Shown here: in pieces, positions 54,697 through 63,349 of the stretch
Layout of the letters: each line of letters starts with the position of its first letter
Position numbering within the stretch: the first letter of the stretch is position 1
Origin: CALAMD01 sp035301345
GTDB lineage: Bacteria; Bacillota; Bacilli; Bacillales; Amphibacillaceae
Reading direction: 5' to 3'
Assembly: GCA_035301345.1 (NCBI GenBank)
Contig: DATGUM010000037.1
Span: 1 to 64,000, forward strand
DNA: 64,000 bases
Notes under the pieces: model-generated
What the model was told of the DNA's origin: nothing
Seen by the model: the letters and a program-made list of their open reading frames with translations, nothing else
The model's database searches: none
Program-made: the position numbers and the translations under genes

Positions 54697-54727
54697 ATAT
54701 TATTACAAAATGAGCGATTATTGTCAA
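54697..54727 (-). promoter_or_regulatory. Putative pyr operon promoter
   Basis: On the minus strand TTGACA (54722-54727, inside the end of rluD) and AATAAT (54699-54704) are 17 bases apart; TAATAT two bases further is an alternative -10. Confidence 0.65.
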
Positions 54728-55626
54728 GGTGTTTCATTTATTTTTTTAATTATTTTTTCATATAATTTTGGTCGTTCAATCGTAAACGTTAGTCGTTCTT
54801 TCGAGGATGGATGAGTAAACGTTAGTGACTTAGCAAACAATGCTTGCCCTTCTCCAATAATCCTCTTTCCACCATATCTTTCGTCATCAACAATCGGATG
54901 ATTAATATAAGCCATATGTACGCGAATTTGATGTGTTCGGCCTGTTAATAGTTCACACTGTAAGATTGTATAATCAATGAACCTTTCCACCACTTGAAAT
55001 TTTGTTTGCGCTTGCTTTCCATGTTCAATAACAGTCATCTTTGTTCGATGATGCGGATCCCTTCCAATCGGAGCATCAATCATGCCCCTTTCGTGAAAGA
55101 CATCGCCATGAACGATTGCTTCATATAAACGTACAACTTGTCTGCTTTTAAATTGTTCAGCGAGGTCTTCATGAATCCAATCTTCTTTTGCAATCACTAA
55201 CAGACCGCTCGTATCTTTATCAATGCGATGAACAATACCCGGGCGATGCTCACCTGCAAATCGTGACAGTTTTTTTGAATGATGCATCATAGCGTGCGCA
55301 AGTGTTCCAGTTTCATCATGACTTGCCGGGTGAACACTCATTCCTTTCGGCTTATTAATAACCATCAAATAATCATCTTCATACACAACCGGAACATGAA
55401 TGTCTTGAGCAAATGGTAGTATTGCTGTTTCTTCAGGAACTGTCACTATAATTTCATCGTTATACTCAATTTTATAATTTGATTTTACACGTTTACCATT
55501 GACACGAGCATATCCTTCAGTAATCCATTTCTGTATTTGCGACCTTGATTCATCTTCGTAATAATCAACCAAAAATTTATCAATACGTTGTCGTTGGTTA
55601 TCTTTAGATACAATAAATCTATTCAT
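54724..55626 (-). CDS. 23S rRNA pseudouridine synthase, RluD family (YlyB)
   Basis: The 300-aa protein has an N-terminal S4 RNA-binding domain (about 8-75; QRIDKFLVDYYEDESRSQIQ) and a pseudouridine synthase domain with the catalytic Asp in HRIDKDTSGLLVIAK and LLTGRTHQIRVHMAY. A GTG at 55641 is possible; AAGGAG fits the ATG at 55626. It overlaps the lspA end. The exact rRNA target is inferred from the family only. Confidence 0.94.
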   Translation of the reverse strand: MNRFIVSKDNQRQRIDKFLVDYYEDESRSQIQKWITEGYARVNGKRVKSNYKIEYNDEIIVTVPEETAILPFAQDIHVPVVYEDDYLMVINKPKGMSVHPASHDETGTLAHAMMHHSKKLSRFAGEHRPGIVHRIDKDTSGLLVIAKEDWIHEDLAEQFKSRQVVRLYEAIVHGDVFHERGMIDAPIGRDPHHRTKMTVIEHGKQAQTKFQVVERFIDYTILQCELLTGRTHQIRVHMAYINHPIVDDERYGGKRIIGEGQALFAKSLTFTHPSSKERLTFTIERPKLYEKIIKKINETP

Positions 55627-56098
55627 CCTTGACTCCTTCACTATTCATTAATTTTTCTTCAAAGATAGTTAATAGCAAAATAATTCCCACGCCAATGACT
55701 AATGCCGAATCAGCAATATTAAATATCGGGAAGTCATAATTAACAATCATAACATCTAAAAAGTCTACAACTTCTTGACGGAATAAACGATCAATAAAAT
55801 TACCAATCGCGCCTCCTAAAATAAGGCTTAAGCTAATACCTAATAGCAAATTGTTTTTCGCATATTTATGGAGATAATATACAATGAATACGACAACAAA
55901 AGCTGTAACGACATAGAAGAACGTCATTTGTCCTTGTAATATTCCCCATGCTGCTCCCTCATTTCGATGAGACGTTATTGAAAAGAAATTACCTAATACT
56001 GGAATCGATTCATGAAGGTCCATTTTCGTATCAATTATCCATTTCGTTATTTGATCAACAACAATGACCAGTCCCGCAAGTATATAATATAAATACAT
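55619..56098 (-). CDS. lspA: Lipoprotein signal peptidase (signal peptidase II)
   Basis: The 159-aa membrane aspartyl protease has four hydrophobic segments. The motifs are VVDQITKWI near the N-terminus, NEGAAWG, GAIGNFIDRL and FNIADSALVIG; the two catalytic Asp lie in the last two. GGGGG lies six bases before the ATG at 56098. ylyA, which lies upstream in B. subtilis, is missing. Confidence 0.96.
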   Translation of the reverse strand: MYLYYILAGLVIVVDQITKWIIDTKMDLHESIPVLGNFFSITSHRNEGAAWGILQGQMTFFYVVTAFVVVFIVYYLHKYAKNNLLLGISLSLILGGAIGNFIDRLFRQEVVDFLDVMIVNYDFPIFNIADSALVIGVGIILLLTIFEEKLMNSEGVKDE

Positions 56099-56188
56099 TC
56101 GTTTCCCCCAACCATTCAAAATTATCATACGATACTATATTACCATGTGTGTTTTAATATTTTAATTGAAAACAAAGTACACAAGAAA

Positions 56189-57208
56189 TTAATCTTTCTT
56201 GCTGAGCTCGACTACTCGTTCTTTACTAACACCGGTAATTTCTATAATTAAATCAATTGCCACCTGTTTTTCAAGTAGTCTTTTTACAATTAATTCTTGC
56301 GCCTTAACCTTTCCTCGCTCGAGGCCCATTTCTAGACCTTGTTCTAAACCTTGTTCTAGGCCTTGCTCTAGACCTTGTTCTAAACCTCGTTTTAATCCTC
56401 GCTGAATTGCTTCTTTTTCTCGTAATTCTGCTTCCCTTAATGCAGCTTCTTCATCCATAACCTTTTTAAAGCGTGCTTCATATTCTAACATTTCTTCCTC
56501 AGTACAACTTAATCGTTCCCAATTCTTAAATGCATGTTGTATTTTATCATCTTCCACTGCGAGCCCCTCCAGTTCTTTATAAATATCTTTATAAACGATT
56601 TCATTTCGATGATCGACCATAGCTAGAAGTAATAACCAACGTACTAATTTATCCTTTTGCGAATCTAATTGAGTATTTTTCCAAGTAGCAATAAATTTAG
56701 ACATTTCTATAAAATGCATCTCGATACAATCTGTTAACTTTATGTTTGCAACGTCATCACGTAAATGAAAAGTTGTATGATATTGCTTCGCTTTAGTAAA
56801 TAAATCAAAATTAAGAATGTTTATCGTAATAACTGGATTTAATTCCTTGTAAGACATACCTGTTGATAGTTGCGAGCGATAAATTCCTGACCAGTAATAG
56901 AGCGAGCGTTTGACCATGTCATATTTATTTGTAAATTGAATTTCTACATGTATTTTTTTGTTTTTTTCTGTTAAAACGAGCAAATCAAGTCTTGATTGTT
57001 TATCTTGCTTATACTCGCCACCCGCTTCAATATTATTAAATGTTAAATCTTTAATAGGTTCATAACCGGAATGTTGTAAAATAGCATTTAAAAAACTAAT
57101 CGTTATTTCCTTTGTTTGTTCATTACCAAACAACTGTTTAAAAGCATAGTCAATTTTTAAATCCATTAAATCATTCAGTGGAATATGTGTAAGTAAATTT
57201 ACTTTCAT
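56189..57208 (-). CDS. Rpn/PD-(D/E)XK nuclease family putative transposase
   Basis: The 339-aa protein has an N-terminal PD-(D/E)XK nuclease domain (about 12-240): LKIDYAFKQLFGNE at the start, Asp in QSRLDLLVLTE and the VEIQ triad in KKIHVEIQFTNKYD. The C-terminal part has a GLEQ tandem repeat (GLEQGLEQGLEQGLE) before a short tail, a typical ending of this family. AAAGGAG lies before the ATG at 57208. Rpn proteins are linked to recombination or phage defence, but this one's role is unknown. It sits where ylyA is expected. Confidence 0.9.
   Translation of the reverse strand: MKVNLLTHIPLNDLMDLKIDYAFKQLFGNEQTKEITISFLNAILQHSGYEPIKDLTFNNIEAGGEYKQDKQSRLDLLVLTEKNKKIHVEIQFTNKYDMVKRSLYYWSGIYRSQLSTGMSYKELNPVITINILNFDLFTKAKQYHTTFHLRDDVANIKLTDCIEMHFIEMSKFIATWKNTQLDSQKDKLVRWLLLLAMVDHRNEIVYKDIYKELEGLAVEDDKIQHAFKNWERLSCTEEEMLEYEARFKKVMDEEAALREAELREKEAIQRGLKRGLEQGLEQGLEQGLEQGLEMGLERGKVKAQELIVKRLLEKQVAIDLIIEITGVSKERVVELSKKD
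56324..56400. repeat. 12-bp tandem repeat inside the Rpn-family gene
   Basis: About six imperfect copies of a 12-base unit (TTGTTCTAGACC-like) encode repeated Gly-Leu-Glu-Gln. The unit is a multiple of three, so copy changes keep the frame. Confidence 0.85.
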
Positions 57209-57428
57209 AACTATTTCTCCTTTTATTATATCATTTTTTTGATTCACATTTTAATTTCTAATCATTCTTTTATACTTTCTACATACATTAATGAAAGTAC
57301 ATATTAAAATCTAATCAAAATAATTGTTTTTTAGTGTGCACGATATAATAAAAAAAGTCATTTATAAAGCTAAATTTTTAAAAGTTATTTATATTTGATA
57401 CTAAATATCCGCTTTATAAAGAGTACAC

Positions 57429-57473
57429 AAAAAAACCTCCATCAGTTAGATTGTTATCAACTGATGGAGGTTT
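57429..57473 (-). terminator. Terminator after ileS
   Basis: A perfect stem AAACCTCCATCAGTT/AACTGATGGAGGTTT flanks a short loop and is followed by T on the minus strand. Between here and 57209 the sequence is AT-rich with no feature seen. Confidence 0.9.
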
Positions 57474-57491
57474 AGCAAAGCTTCAACTTAT

Positions 57492-60251
57492 TTATTCACT
57501 CACGTAATGTTCTTTAACGATCGATGAACAACGTGTACAAATTGTTGGGTATTCTTCATCTTCTCCTACTGTCTCTGCTATCATCCAGCAACGCTCACAA
57601 GTTTCTCCTGGATGTTTTTCAACATGTACATTAACACATTTATATTCTTTCGCATATGGATTATCTTTCGTTACTTCTACACCTGAAACGATTAACATTT
57701 GGTGCAAGTAAGGAATTGACTGTAACACTTTCTCAGTTTCCTCATCATGTGCTGAAATAGTTACTTTTGCTTCGAGTGATTTCCCGATAACTTTCTCATC
57801 ACGAGCCTCTTCTAATGCTTTTAAAACATCACTTCTTACGTCCATGAAATGTTTCCACTTATCTTTCATTCCTTCATCCTCAAAAATAGTGACAGGTTCT
57901 GGAATGTCAGTTAATTGAGCATAATCCGCTTCCGTGTTAGGTATGTGTTCCCACACTTCTTCAGCAGTATGTGGAATGATTGGCGCGATTAACTTAACTA
58001 ATGTCACTAACGTGTCATAGTATACTGTTTGAATACTGCGACGACGTTCGTTATCCTGTGATTCAATATATAAAACATCTTTTGCAAAGTCTAAGTAAAA
58101 TGAACTTAGTTCAACCGCACAAAAATCGTGAATCTTTTGGTAAACTGCTGAGAAGTCATATCGATCATATGCAGAACGAACGTCTGTTAAAATTGTCTGC
58201 AGGCGATCAAGCATGTACAGATCAACTTCTTGTAAGTCTTCTTTTTTAACACGATTTACTTCAGGATCAAAGTCAGCGACATTCGCTAACATAAAACGGA
58301 ACGTGTTACGGATTTTACGATAGCCTTCTGATACTTGACGTAAAATATCATCAGAAATTCTTACGTCCGCTTGATAATCTACAGATGATACCCAGAGGCG
58401 TAAAATATCTGCTCCTAGTTGCTTGAGTACTTTTGAAGGTACCATGACGTTACCGAGTGACTTACTCATCTTTCTTCCATTACCATCTAATACGAATCCA
58501 TGACTGACAATTGATTGATATGGTGCTTTTCCAGTCACTGCAACAGATGTTGTTAACGATGAGTTAAACCAACCACGATATTGGTCAGAACCTTCTAAAT
58601 AAATATCAGCAGGTCTTTGTTGATCAGGTCGACTGTTTAAAACTCCTTCATGTGATGAGCCTGAATCAAACCATACGTCCATAATATCTGTTTCCTTTGT
58701 AAACTTGCCATTCGGACTATGTTCAGACGTAAATCCTTCAGGTAATAAATCTTTCGCTTCACGATCAAACCATACATTCGAACCGTGTTCTGCAAACAAT
58801 TCTGCAACGTGGCTTATCGTTTCATCTGTAATAATTGGTGTTCCGTCCTCACCGTAAAAGACTGGAATTGGAACCCCCCATGTTCTCTGACGTGAAATAC
58901 ACCAATCTTCACGATCACGGAACATGTTATACATACGTTGCTCTCCCCAAGATGGATGCCATGTAACTTCATTGATCTGTTCTAAAATATCATCTCTAAA
59001 GTCTTTAATCGATGTAAACCATTGGGCTGTCGCACGTGTTATTGTTGGTTTTTTCGTTCGCCAGTCATGTGGATATGAGTGTGTAATAAAAGATAACTTC
59101 AGTAAAGCACCTTTTTCCTCGAGCATTTCAGTAATCGGTTTATTTGCTTCATCATAAAACACGCCAGCAAAGCCCGGTGCTTCATCTGTTAAATATCCTT
59201 TATCATCCACAGGACTTAGTGGTTCAATATCGTATGCTCTCGCTACGTAAAAGTCTTCTTCACCGTGCCCAGGCGCTGTATGAACACAGCCCGTTCCTGC
59301 ATCTATTGTTACGTGCGAACCAACCATTACAAGTGAATCACGATCATAAAATGGATGTTTAGCTACAACGCGATCAGCGTCTACTCCTCTAAATGACTGG
59401 ATAACTTCTGCATGTTCCCACTCGAATGTTTCAATTAAATCTTCTAATAAGTCATGAGCGACAATATATTTTTCACCTGCTACTTGAACGACTACATATT
59501 CTAAATCAGGGTGTAATGCAATTCCTAAGTTCGCAGGAAGCGTCCAAGGTGTCGTCGTCCAAATAATAAACTTAGCACCTTCTTCTAACAAACCTTTTCC
59601 ATCAGTTACTTCAAAGCTAACGTAAATGGACGGAGAACGTTTATCCTGATATTCAATTTCTGCTTCTGCTAAAGCTGATTCTGATGAAGGTGACCAATGA
59701 ACGGGACGGAACCCTTTATAAATATATCCTTTCTTAGCCATCTCACCGAATACTTTAATTTGTGCTGCTTCATAATCGTTCGTTAAAGTAATATACGGGT
59801 TATCCCAATCTCCACGAACACCGAGCTCTTTAAATTGTTCACGCTGATTATTCAATTGTTCCATCGCATAGTCAGCACACATTTGTCTGAATTCTGAAAT
59901 TGAAAGTTCTGAACGTTTTACTTTATTGTTTTTAGTTAAAGCTGTTTCAATCGGCAAGCCGTGTGTATCCCAACCAGGAACATAAGGTGCATGATATCCT
60001 GCCATTGATTTATATCTCGTAATAAAATCTTTCAAAATTTTATTTAGTGCGTGACCAATGTGTAAATCACCATTAGCATAGGGAGGTCCATCGTGTAATA
60101 TAAAAAGTGGTCTTCCTTCTGTTCGTTTTAATGACTTTTCATATAAATTATTTTCTTCCCATTCTTCTCTTCTTAATGGCTCCTTATTTGGTAAATTACC
60201 ACGCATAGGAAATTTTGTTTTCGGCATCTGTAACGTTTCTTTATAATTCAT
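57492..60251 (-). CDS. ileS: Isoleucyl-tRNA synthetase
   Basis: The 919-aa class I enzyme charges tRNA-Ile. HIGH is at 64-67 (GDLHIGHALNK), WTTTPWTLPANLGIA belongs to the editing domain, KMSKSLGN is at about 596-603, and the C-terminal zinc site has CERCW and CTRC. It is preceded by a T-box leader and followed by a terminator, so it is its own transcript. Confidence 0.98.
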   Translation of the reverse strand: MNYKETLQMPKTKFPMRGNLPNKEPLRREEWEENNLYEKSLKRTEGRPLFILHDGPPYANGDLHIGHALNKILKDFITRYKSMAGYHAPYVPGWDTHGLPIETALTKNNKVKRSELSISEFRQMCADYAMEQLNNQREQFKELGVRGDWDNPYITLTNDYEAAQIKVFGEMAKKGYIYKGFRPVHWSPSSESALAEAEIEYQDKRSPSIYVSFEVTDGKGLLEEGAKFIIWTTTPWTLPANLGIALHPDLEYVVVQVAGEKYIVAHDLLEDLIETFEWEHAEVIQSFRGVDADRVVAKHPFYDRDSLVMVGSHVTIDAGTGCVHTAPGHGEEDFYVARAYDIEPLSPVDDKGYLTDEAPGFAGVFYDEANKPITEMLEEKGALLKLSFITHSYPHDWRTKKPTITRATAQWFTSIKDFRDDILEQINEVTWHPSWGEQRMYNMFRDREDWCISRQRTWGVPIPVFYGEDGTPIITDETISHVAELFAEHGSNVWFDREAKDLLPEGFTSEHSPNGKFTKETDIMDVWFDSGSSHEGVLNSRPDQQRPADIYLEGSDQYRGWFNSSLTTSVAVTGKAPYQSIVSHGFVLDGNGRKMSKSLGNVMVPSKVLKQLGADILRLWVSSVDYQADVRISDDILRQVSEGYRKIRNTFRFMLANVADFDPEVNRVKKEDLQEVDLYMLDRLQTILTDVRSAYDRYDFSAVYQKIHDFCAVELSSFYLDFAKDVLYIESQDNERRRSIQTVYYDTLVTLVKLIAPIIPHTAEEVWEHIPNTEADYAQLTDIPEPVTIFEDEGMKDKWKHFMDVRSDVLKALEEARDEKVIGKSLEAKVTISAHDEETEKVLQSIPYLHQMLIVSGVEVTKDNPYAKEYKCVNVHVEKHPGETCERCWMIAETVGEDEEYPTICTRCSSIVKEHYVSE

Positions 60252-60283
60252 TTATATTTCCTCCTATAATTTATCGCTATCAA

Positions 60284-60519
60284 TAAAAAAATCTTCTACA
60301 TCCCCAAAGGGACGAGAAGACTCGCTATACCACCCTTATAAATTTATGTACATAAATTTATTTGAATATAAGCTCGTAACGTGAACATATGCGTCCTAAT
60401 CTACTTCATTTTCGATTGGATACTCCAGAGTGATTTTCAAGTAAGATAGTCCATATTAGGCTTCCACCATCCCTAACTCGCTTGCTAGAACAACATCTTA
60501 TCTACTGTCTCTTTCTTCG
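60284..60519 (-). promoter_or_regulatory. Isoleucine T-box leader of ileS
   Basis: The minus strand has the T-box sequence AAGGGTGGTATAGCGAG (60321-60337) followed by a terminator TCTTCTCGTCCC/GGGATGTAGAAGA with seven T (60286-60320). Upstream stem I sequence contains ATC in GGAGTATCCAATCG, a plausible isoleucine specifier. Uncharged tRNA-Ile would favour antitermination and ileS expression. Confidence 0.93.
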
Positions 60520-60545
60520 TTTTTTATATTCAGTTATTTATTAAA

Positions 60546-60574
60546 ATTATATGTAAACTTCTTATAAACGTCAA
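60546..60574 (-). promoter_or_regulatory. Promoter of the ileS T-box transcript
   Basis: On the minus strand TTGACG (60569-60574) and a perfect TATAAT (60546-60551) are 17 bases apart, placing the start about 20 bases before the T-box leader structure. Confidence 0.8.
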
Positions 60575-60595
60575 GATATTGGTATATAGTAGCTT

Positions 60596-61126
60596 TTATT
60601 CTTCATTTTCCGTTAACTCTACGTCTACATCTAAATCAAGATCTTCACCAATGTCTAAATCAAATAGCTCGTCCCAATCATCCGTTGAAATCATGTCCAA
60701 TTGAGCTTGTACGAGGTTTTTCATTCGTGAACGAAATACTTTACCTTGCTTTTTTAAATCTTCAATTTCCATATAGACCTGGCGCGATTTATTTAACGCC
60801 TCATTAACAATACGATCGGCATTTTTTTCTGCTTCTTTAATAATAAGACGAGATTCTTTACGAGCATTTGAAGTTACTTCTTCAGCAGTTTCTTGAGCAA
60901 CTACAATTGAACGATTTAATGTTTCTTCAATATTTGTAAAATGTCCGACGCGCTCATCCAATTTCTCAACCTTTTCTTTTAATGATTTTGCTTCTCTAAT
61001 TGACAACTCATAATCTTTAATCACTTGATCCAAAAATTCATTCACTTCATCTTCATCATACCCACGAAAGCTTCGCGTAAATGTTTTGTTATGTATATCT
61101 AGCGGTGTTAATGGCATAGAAGCCAC
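60596..61126 (-). CDS. divIVA: Cell division/pole protein DivIVA
   Basis: The 176-aa protein binds curved membrane and guides division and pole factors. The N-terminal lipid-binding domain is LTPLDIHNKTFTRSFRGYDE; the rest is coiled coil with an acidic tail (DLDIGEDLDLDVDVELTENEE in part). AGGAGGTGG lies before the ATG. It ends the ylmD-ylmE-sepF-ylmG-ylmH-divIVA cluster. Confidence 0.96.
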   Translation of the reverse strand: MASMPLTPLDIHNKTFTRSFRGYDEDEVNEFLDQVIKDYELSIREAKSLKEKVEKLDERVGHFTNIEETLNRSIVVAQETAEEVTSNARKESRLIIKEAEKNADRIVNEALNKSRQVYMEIEDLKKQGKVFRSRMKNLVQAQLDMISTDDWDELFDLDIGEDLDLDVDVELTENEE

Positions 61127-61149
61127 CTCCTAGCGATAATTGTATCTCT

Positions 61150-61929
61150 TTATTTTAACATACCTGCAGTCATACGTGTACGACCTTTCCTCGTTAATCC
61201 TTCATGAATGTATATGACTTTACTTCGACCTAATCCACGAACAGAAATCAAATCACCTTCATAAACTGTAAACTTTGCGTCAGAAACAGTTTTAAAATTA
61301 ACTTTTACATTTCCTCTCGAAATATGCATTGCAGAAACTTTACGAGATAAATGATAAATCTCAGTAATCACACCATCTAATCTTAATGATGATACGTAAT
61401 GTTCACTTTCTCGCCAATCTTCTTTTCGTTCAATGACTTCATTCATTTGTTGCTCGCGTAATTGAATATTAGCTTTCTTAATTTTAATTAAATTTGCAAT
61501 AATAAATGGAGCAATGTCATTATCAGTAATGATTTGCATATTCCCATCGGCAACATAAATATCGCCGAGCTTTTGCCTCGTTACTCCTAATGACATAAAG
61601 GCTCCCATGACATCACGGTGTTCTATCGTCATAAATTTACTCGCATAGTTTGCTTGTAATAACCTTAAGTTAAATAAACCTTCTTCAATCGTATCATAGT
61701 AGGGTGCAATAATTGCTCGCTTTCTTTCAGCATTGTTTGCCCCTCCAGAAAAGTGAACCTTTAAATCTGTACTGTTTTCCCCGATAACCATAAGCACCAT
61801 TTGTTGTTCTCTCGGATCTAAAAAATCTGTTAAATGATAACGATAAGTTTTTAAAACGATATCTTTTATCGATAGTATATGATCAATAAATGGGTGCTCT
61901 TCTTCTCGAAAGTGTTGATATATAGACAT
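61150..61929 (-). CDS. ylmH: S4-domain RNA-binding protein YlmH
   Basis: The 259-aa protein has an N-terminal domain of unknown fold and a C-terminal S4 domain (about 180-250; LRLDGVITEIYHLSRKVSAM then RGNVKVNFKTV). B. subtilis YlmH has been linked to ribosome-associated quality control, where it can act beside RqcP. rqcH is in this same window but is not adjacent. Confidence 0.93.
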   Translation of the reverse strand: MSIYQHFREEEHPFIDHILSIKDIVLKTYRYHLTDFLDPREQQMVLMVIGENSTDLKVHFSGGANNAERKRAIIAPYYDTIEEGLFNLRLLQANYASKFMTIEHRDVMGAFMSLGVTRQKLGDIYVADGNMQIITDNDIAPFIIANLIKIKKANIQLREQQMNEVIERKEDWRESEHYVSSLRLDGVITEIYHLSRKVSAMHISRGNVKVNFKTVSDAKFTVYEGDLISVRGLGRSKVIYIHEGLTRKGRTRMTAGMLK

Positions 61930-61940
61930 TTTTCACACCC

Positions 61941-62207
61941 TTAAAATATGAGCATACGAAACAATTCAAGTAAACCTCTTCTCGCTAAATGTATCACCAA
62001 TATACCAACAATTGGTGATATATCAATCATACCAAGTGGAGGAATAAACTTTCTAAATTGCTCTAAATATGGTTCACAAATTCTTGATAAATAATAGCCA
62101 AAAGCAGACTCTCGTGCTCCTGGGAACCAGGACATTAAAATATACACGAGCAGACCATAACTGTAAAATAAAAATGCCATGTCTAGTATGTTATATAATT
62201 GGATCAT
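61941..62207 (-). CDS. ylmG: YggT family membrane protein YlmG
   Basis: The 88-aa protein has two hydrophobic segments (about 3-24 and 64-82). LMSWFPGARESAFGYYL and ICEPYLEQFRKFIPPLGMID are YggT signatures. Function is uncertain; it is conserved beside sepF. Confidence 0.92.
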   Translation of the reverse strand: MIQLYNILDMAFLFYSYGLLVYILMSWFPGARESAFGYYLSRICEPYLEQFRKFIPPLGMIDISPIVGILVIHLARRGLLELFRMLIF

Positions 62208-62213
62208 GTTGTC

Positions 62214-62642
62214 TTACCATCCTTTTTCAAATTCATCCCCACTCACAATGGATTCAGAAATAGAACCAGAAACTTCGACATTATCCGGCGTGCATAAAAA
62301 TGTTTCAGCTCCTAATTTTTGTATGTCTCCATTAACAGCATATACAGTTCCACTCAAAAAGTCGACAATACGGACTGCTTGTTGATGATCCACACGTTCT
62401 AAGTTAATAACGACAGCTCTTCGATTAATTAAATTGTCAGCAATTTCCTGAGCTTCACTATATGTTCGTGGTTCACATAATACGACTTTAGATGTCGGTT
62501 GCTTCATACTCGTTAAGTTAACAACATTTTTCTGTTCTTCTGAATGATGCTCGAACTCGTTTTCTTCTGGATAAACTTCTTCGACATACTCGTACTCATC
62601 TTCTACAGTAAACAGTGATTTAAATTTGTTTTTTAAACTCAT
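62214..62642 (-). CDS. sepF: Cell division protein SepF (YlmF)
   Basis: The 142-aa FtsZ-membrane linker has an N-terminal amphipathic helix (MSLKNKFKSLF), an acidic linker and a C-terminal FtsZ-binding domain with VINLERVDHQQAVRIVDFL and GTVYAVNGDIQKLG. A GTG at 62651 lies inside the ribosome site AGAGGTG, so the ATG at 62642 is the start. Confidence 0.96.
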   Translation of the reverse strand: MSLKNKFKSLFTVEDEYEYVEEVYPEENEFEHHSEEQKNVVNLTSMKQPTSKVVLCEPRTYSEAQEIADNLINRRAVVINLERVDHQQAVRIVDFLSGTVYAVNGDIQKLGAETFLCTPDNVEVSGSISESIVSGDEFEKGW

Positions 62643-62657
62643 TTTTTTCACCTCTTT

Positions 62658-63332
62658 TTATTGTGTACCTACTAAGTCTGATCCAATCCTAATATGCGTC
62701 GCGCCTTCTTCTATAGCAATTTCAAAATCATTACTCATTCCCATAGATAAATACTCACACGGGGCATACGATAATTTTTCTCTTTTAACTTCATCTCTTA
62801 ATGTCGCTAACTTTCGGAAATTATTACGTAAAACTTCCTCATCCTCAACATGTGGCGCCATCGTCATTAATCCAACCACTCTAACTTTTTCATAAGGCTC
62901 CAACTGTTTAATAAACGGAATAACTTCTTCTGGTGATAAACCGTGCTTAGATGCTTCTCCACTAACATTCACTTGGATGAAGCAATCAAGTGTTTTTTCT
63001 GAGCGACTATTAATTTGTTTAGCAACTGATACACGATCCAGTGAGTGAATCGCAGCAACTTTATTCACTACTTCTCTCACTTTTCTCGATTGTAACGTAC
63101 CAACAAAATGCCAATTTGCTTTATCGTTTATTTGTTCATACTTACGTAACATCTCGTCTGTACGATTTTCACCAACATTTATAAGACCGGCAGCAATTGC
63201 TTCCTCTGTTCGTTCTATTGTAACATATTTCGTTACAGCAATGATTGTTATTTCATCCGGGCTACGATTCACTCTTTCACATGCTTCATTTACTTTCTTT
63301 TGAATATTTTCTAAGTTTCCTTTTACGCTCAT
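62658..63332 (-). CDS. ylmE: Pyridoxal phosphate homeostasis protein (YlmE/YggS)
   Basis: The 224-aa alanine-racemase-fold protein binds PLP at Lys34 in IIAVTKYVTIE. GENRTDEMLRKY, WHFVGTLQSRK and LSMGMSNDFEIAIEEGATHIR are typical. It lies between ylmD and sepF. Confidence 0.96.
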   Translation of the reverse strand: MSVKGNLENIQKKVNEACERVNRSPDEITIIAVTKYVTIERTEEAIAAGLINVGENRTDEMLRKYEQINDKANWHFVGTLQSRKVREVVNKVAAIHSLDRVSVAKQINSRSEKTLDCFIQVNVSGEASKHGLSPEEVIPFIKQLEPYEKVRVVGLMTMAPHVEDEEVLRNNFRKLATLRDEVKREKLSYAPCEYLSMGMSNDFEIAIEEGATHIRIGSDLVGTQ

Positions 63333-63349
63333 CTTAAATTTGTCTCTCC

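Noticed and set aside
56324..56400. Possible CRISPR-like array
   Set aside because: The 12-base units are direct, without spacers, and are in frame inside a protein-coding gene.
57209..57428. Possible small gene or RNA between the Rpn gene and the ileS terminator
   Set aside because: The stretch is very AT-rich, has many stops in all frames and no stable dyad.
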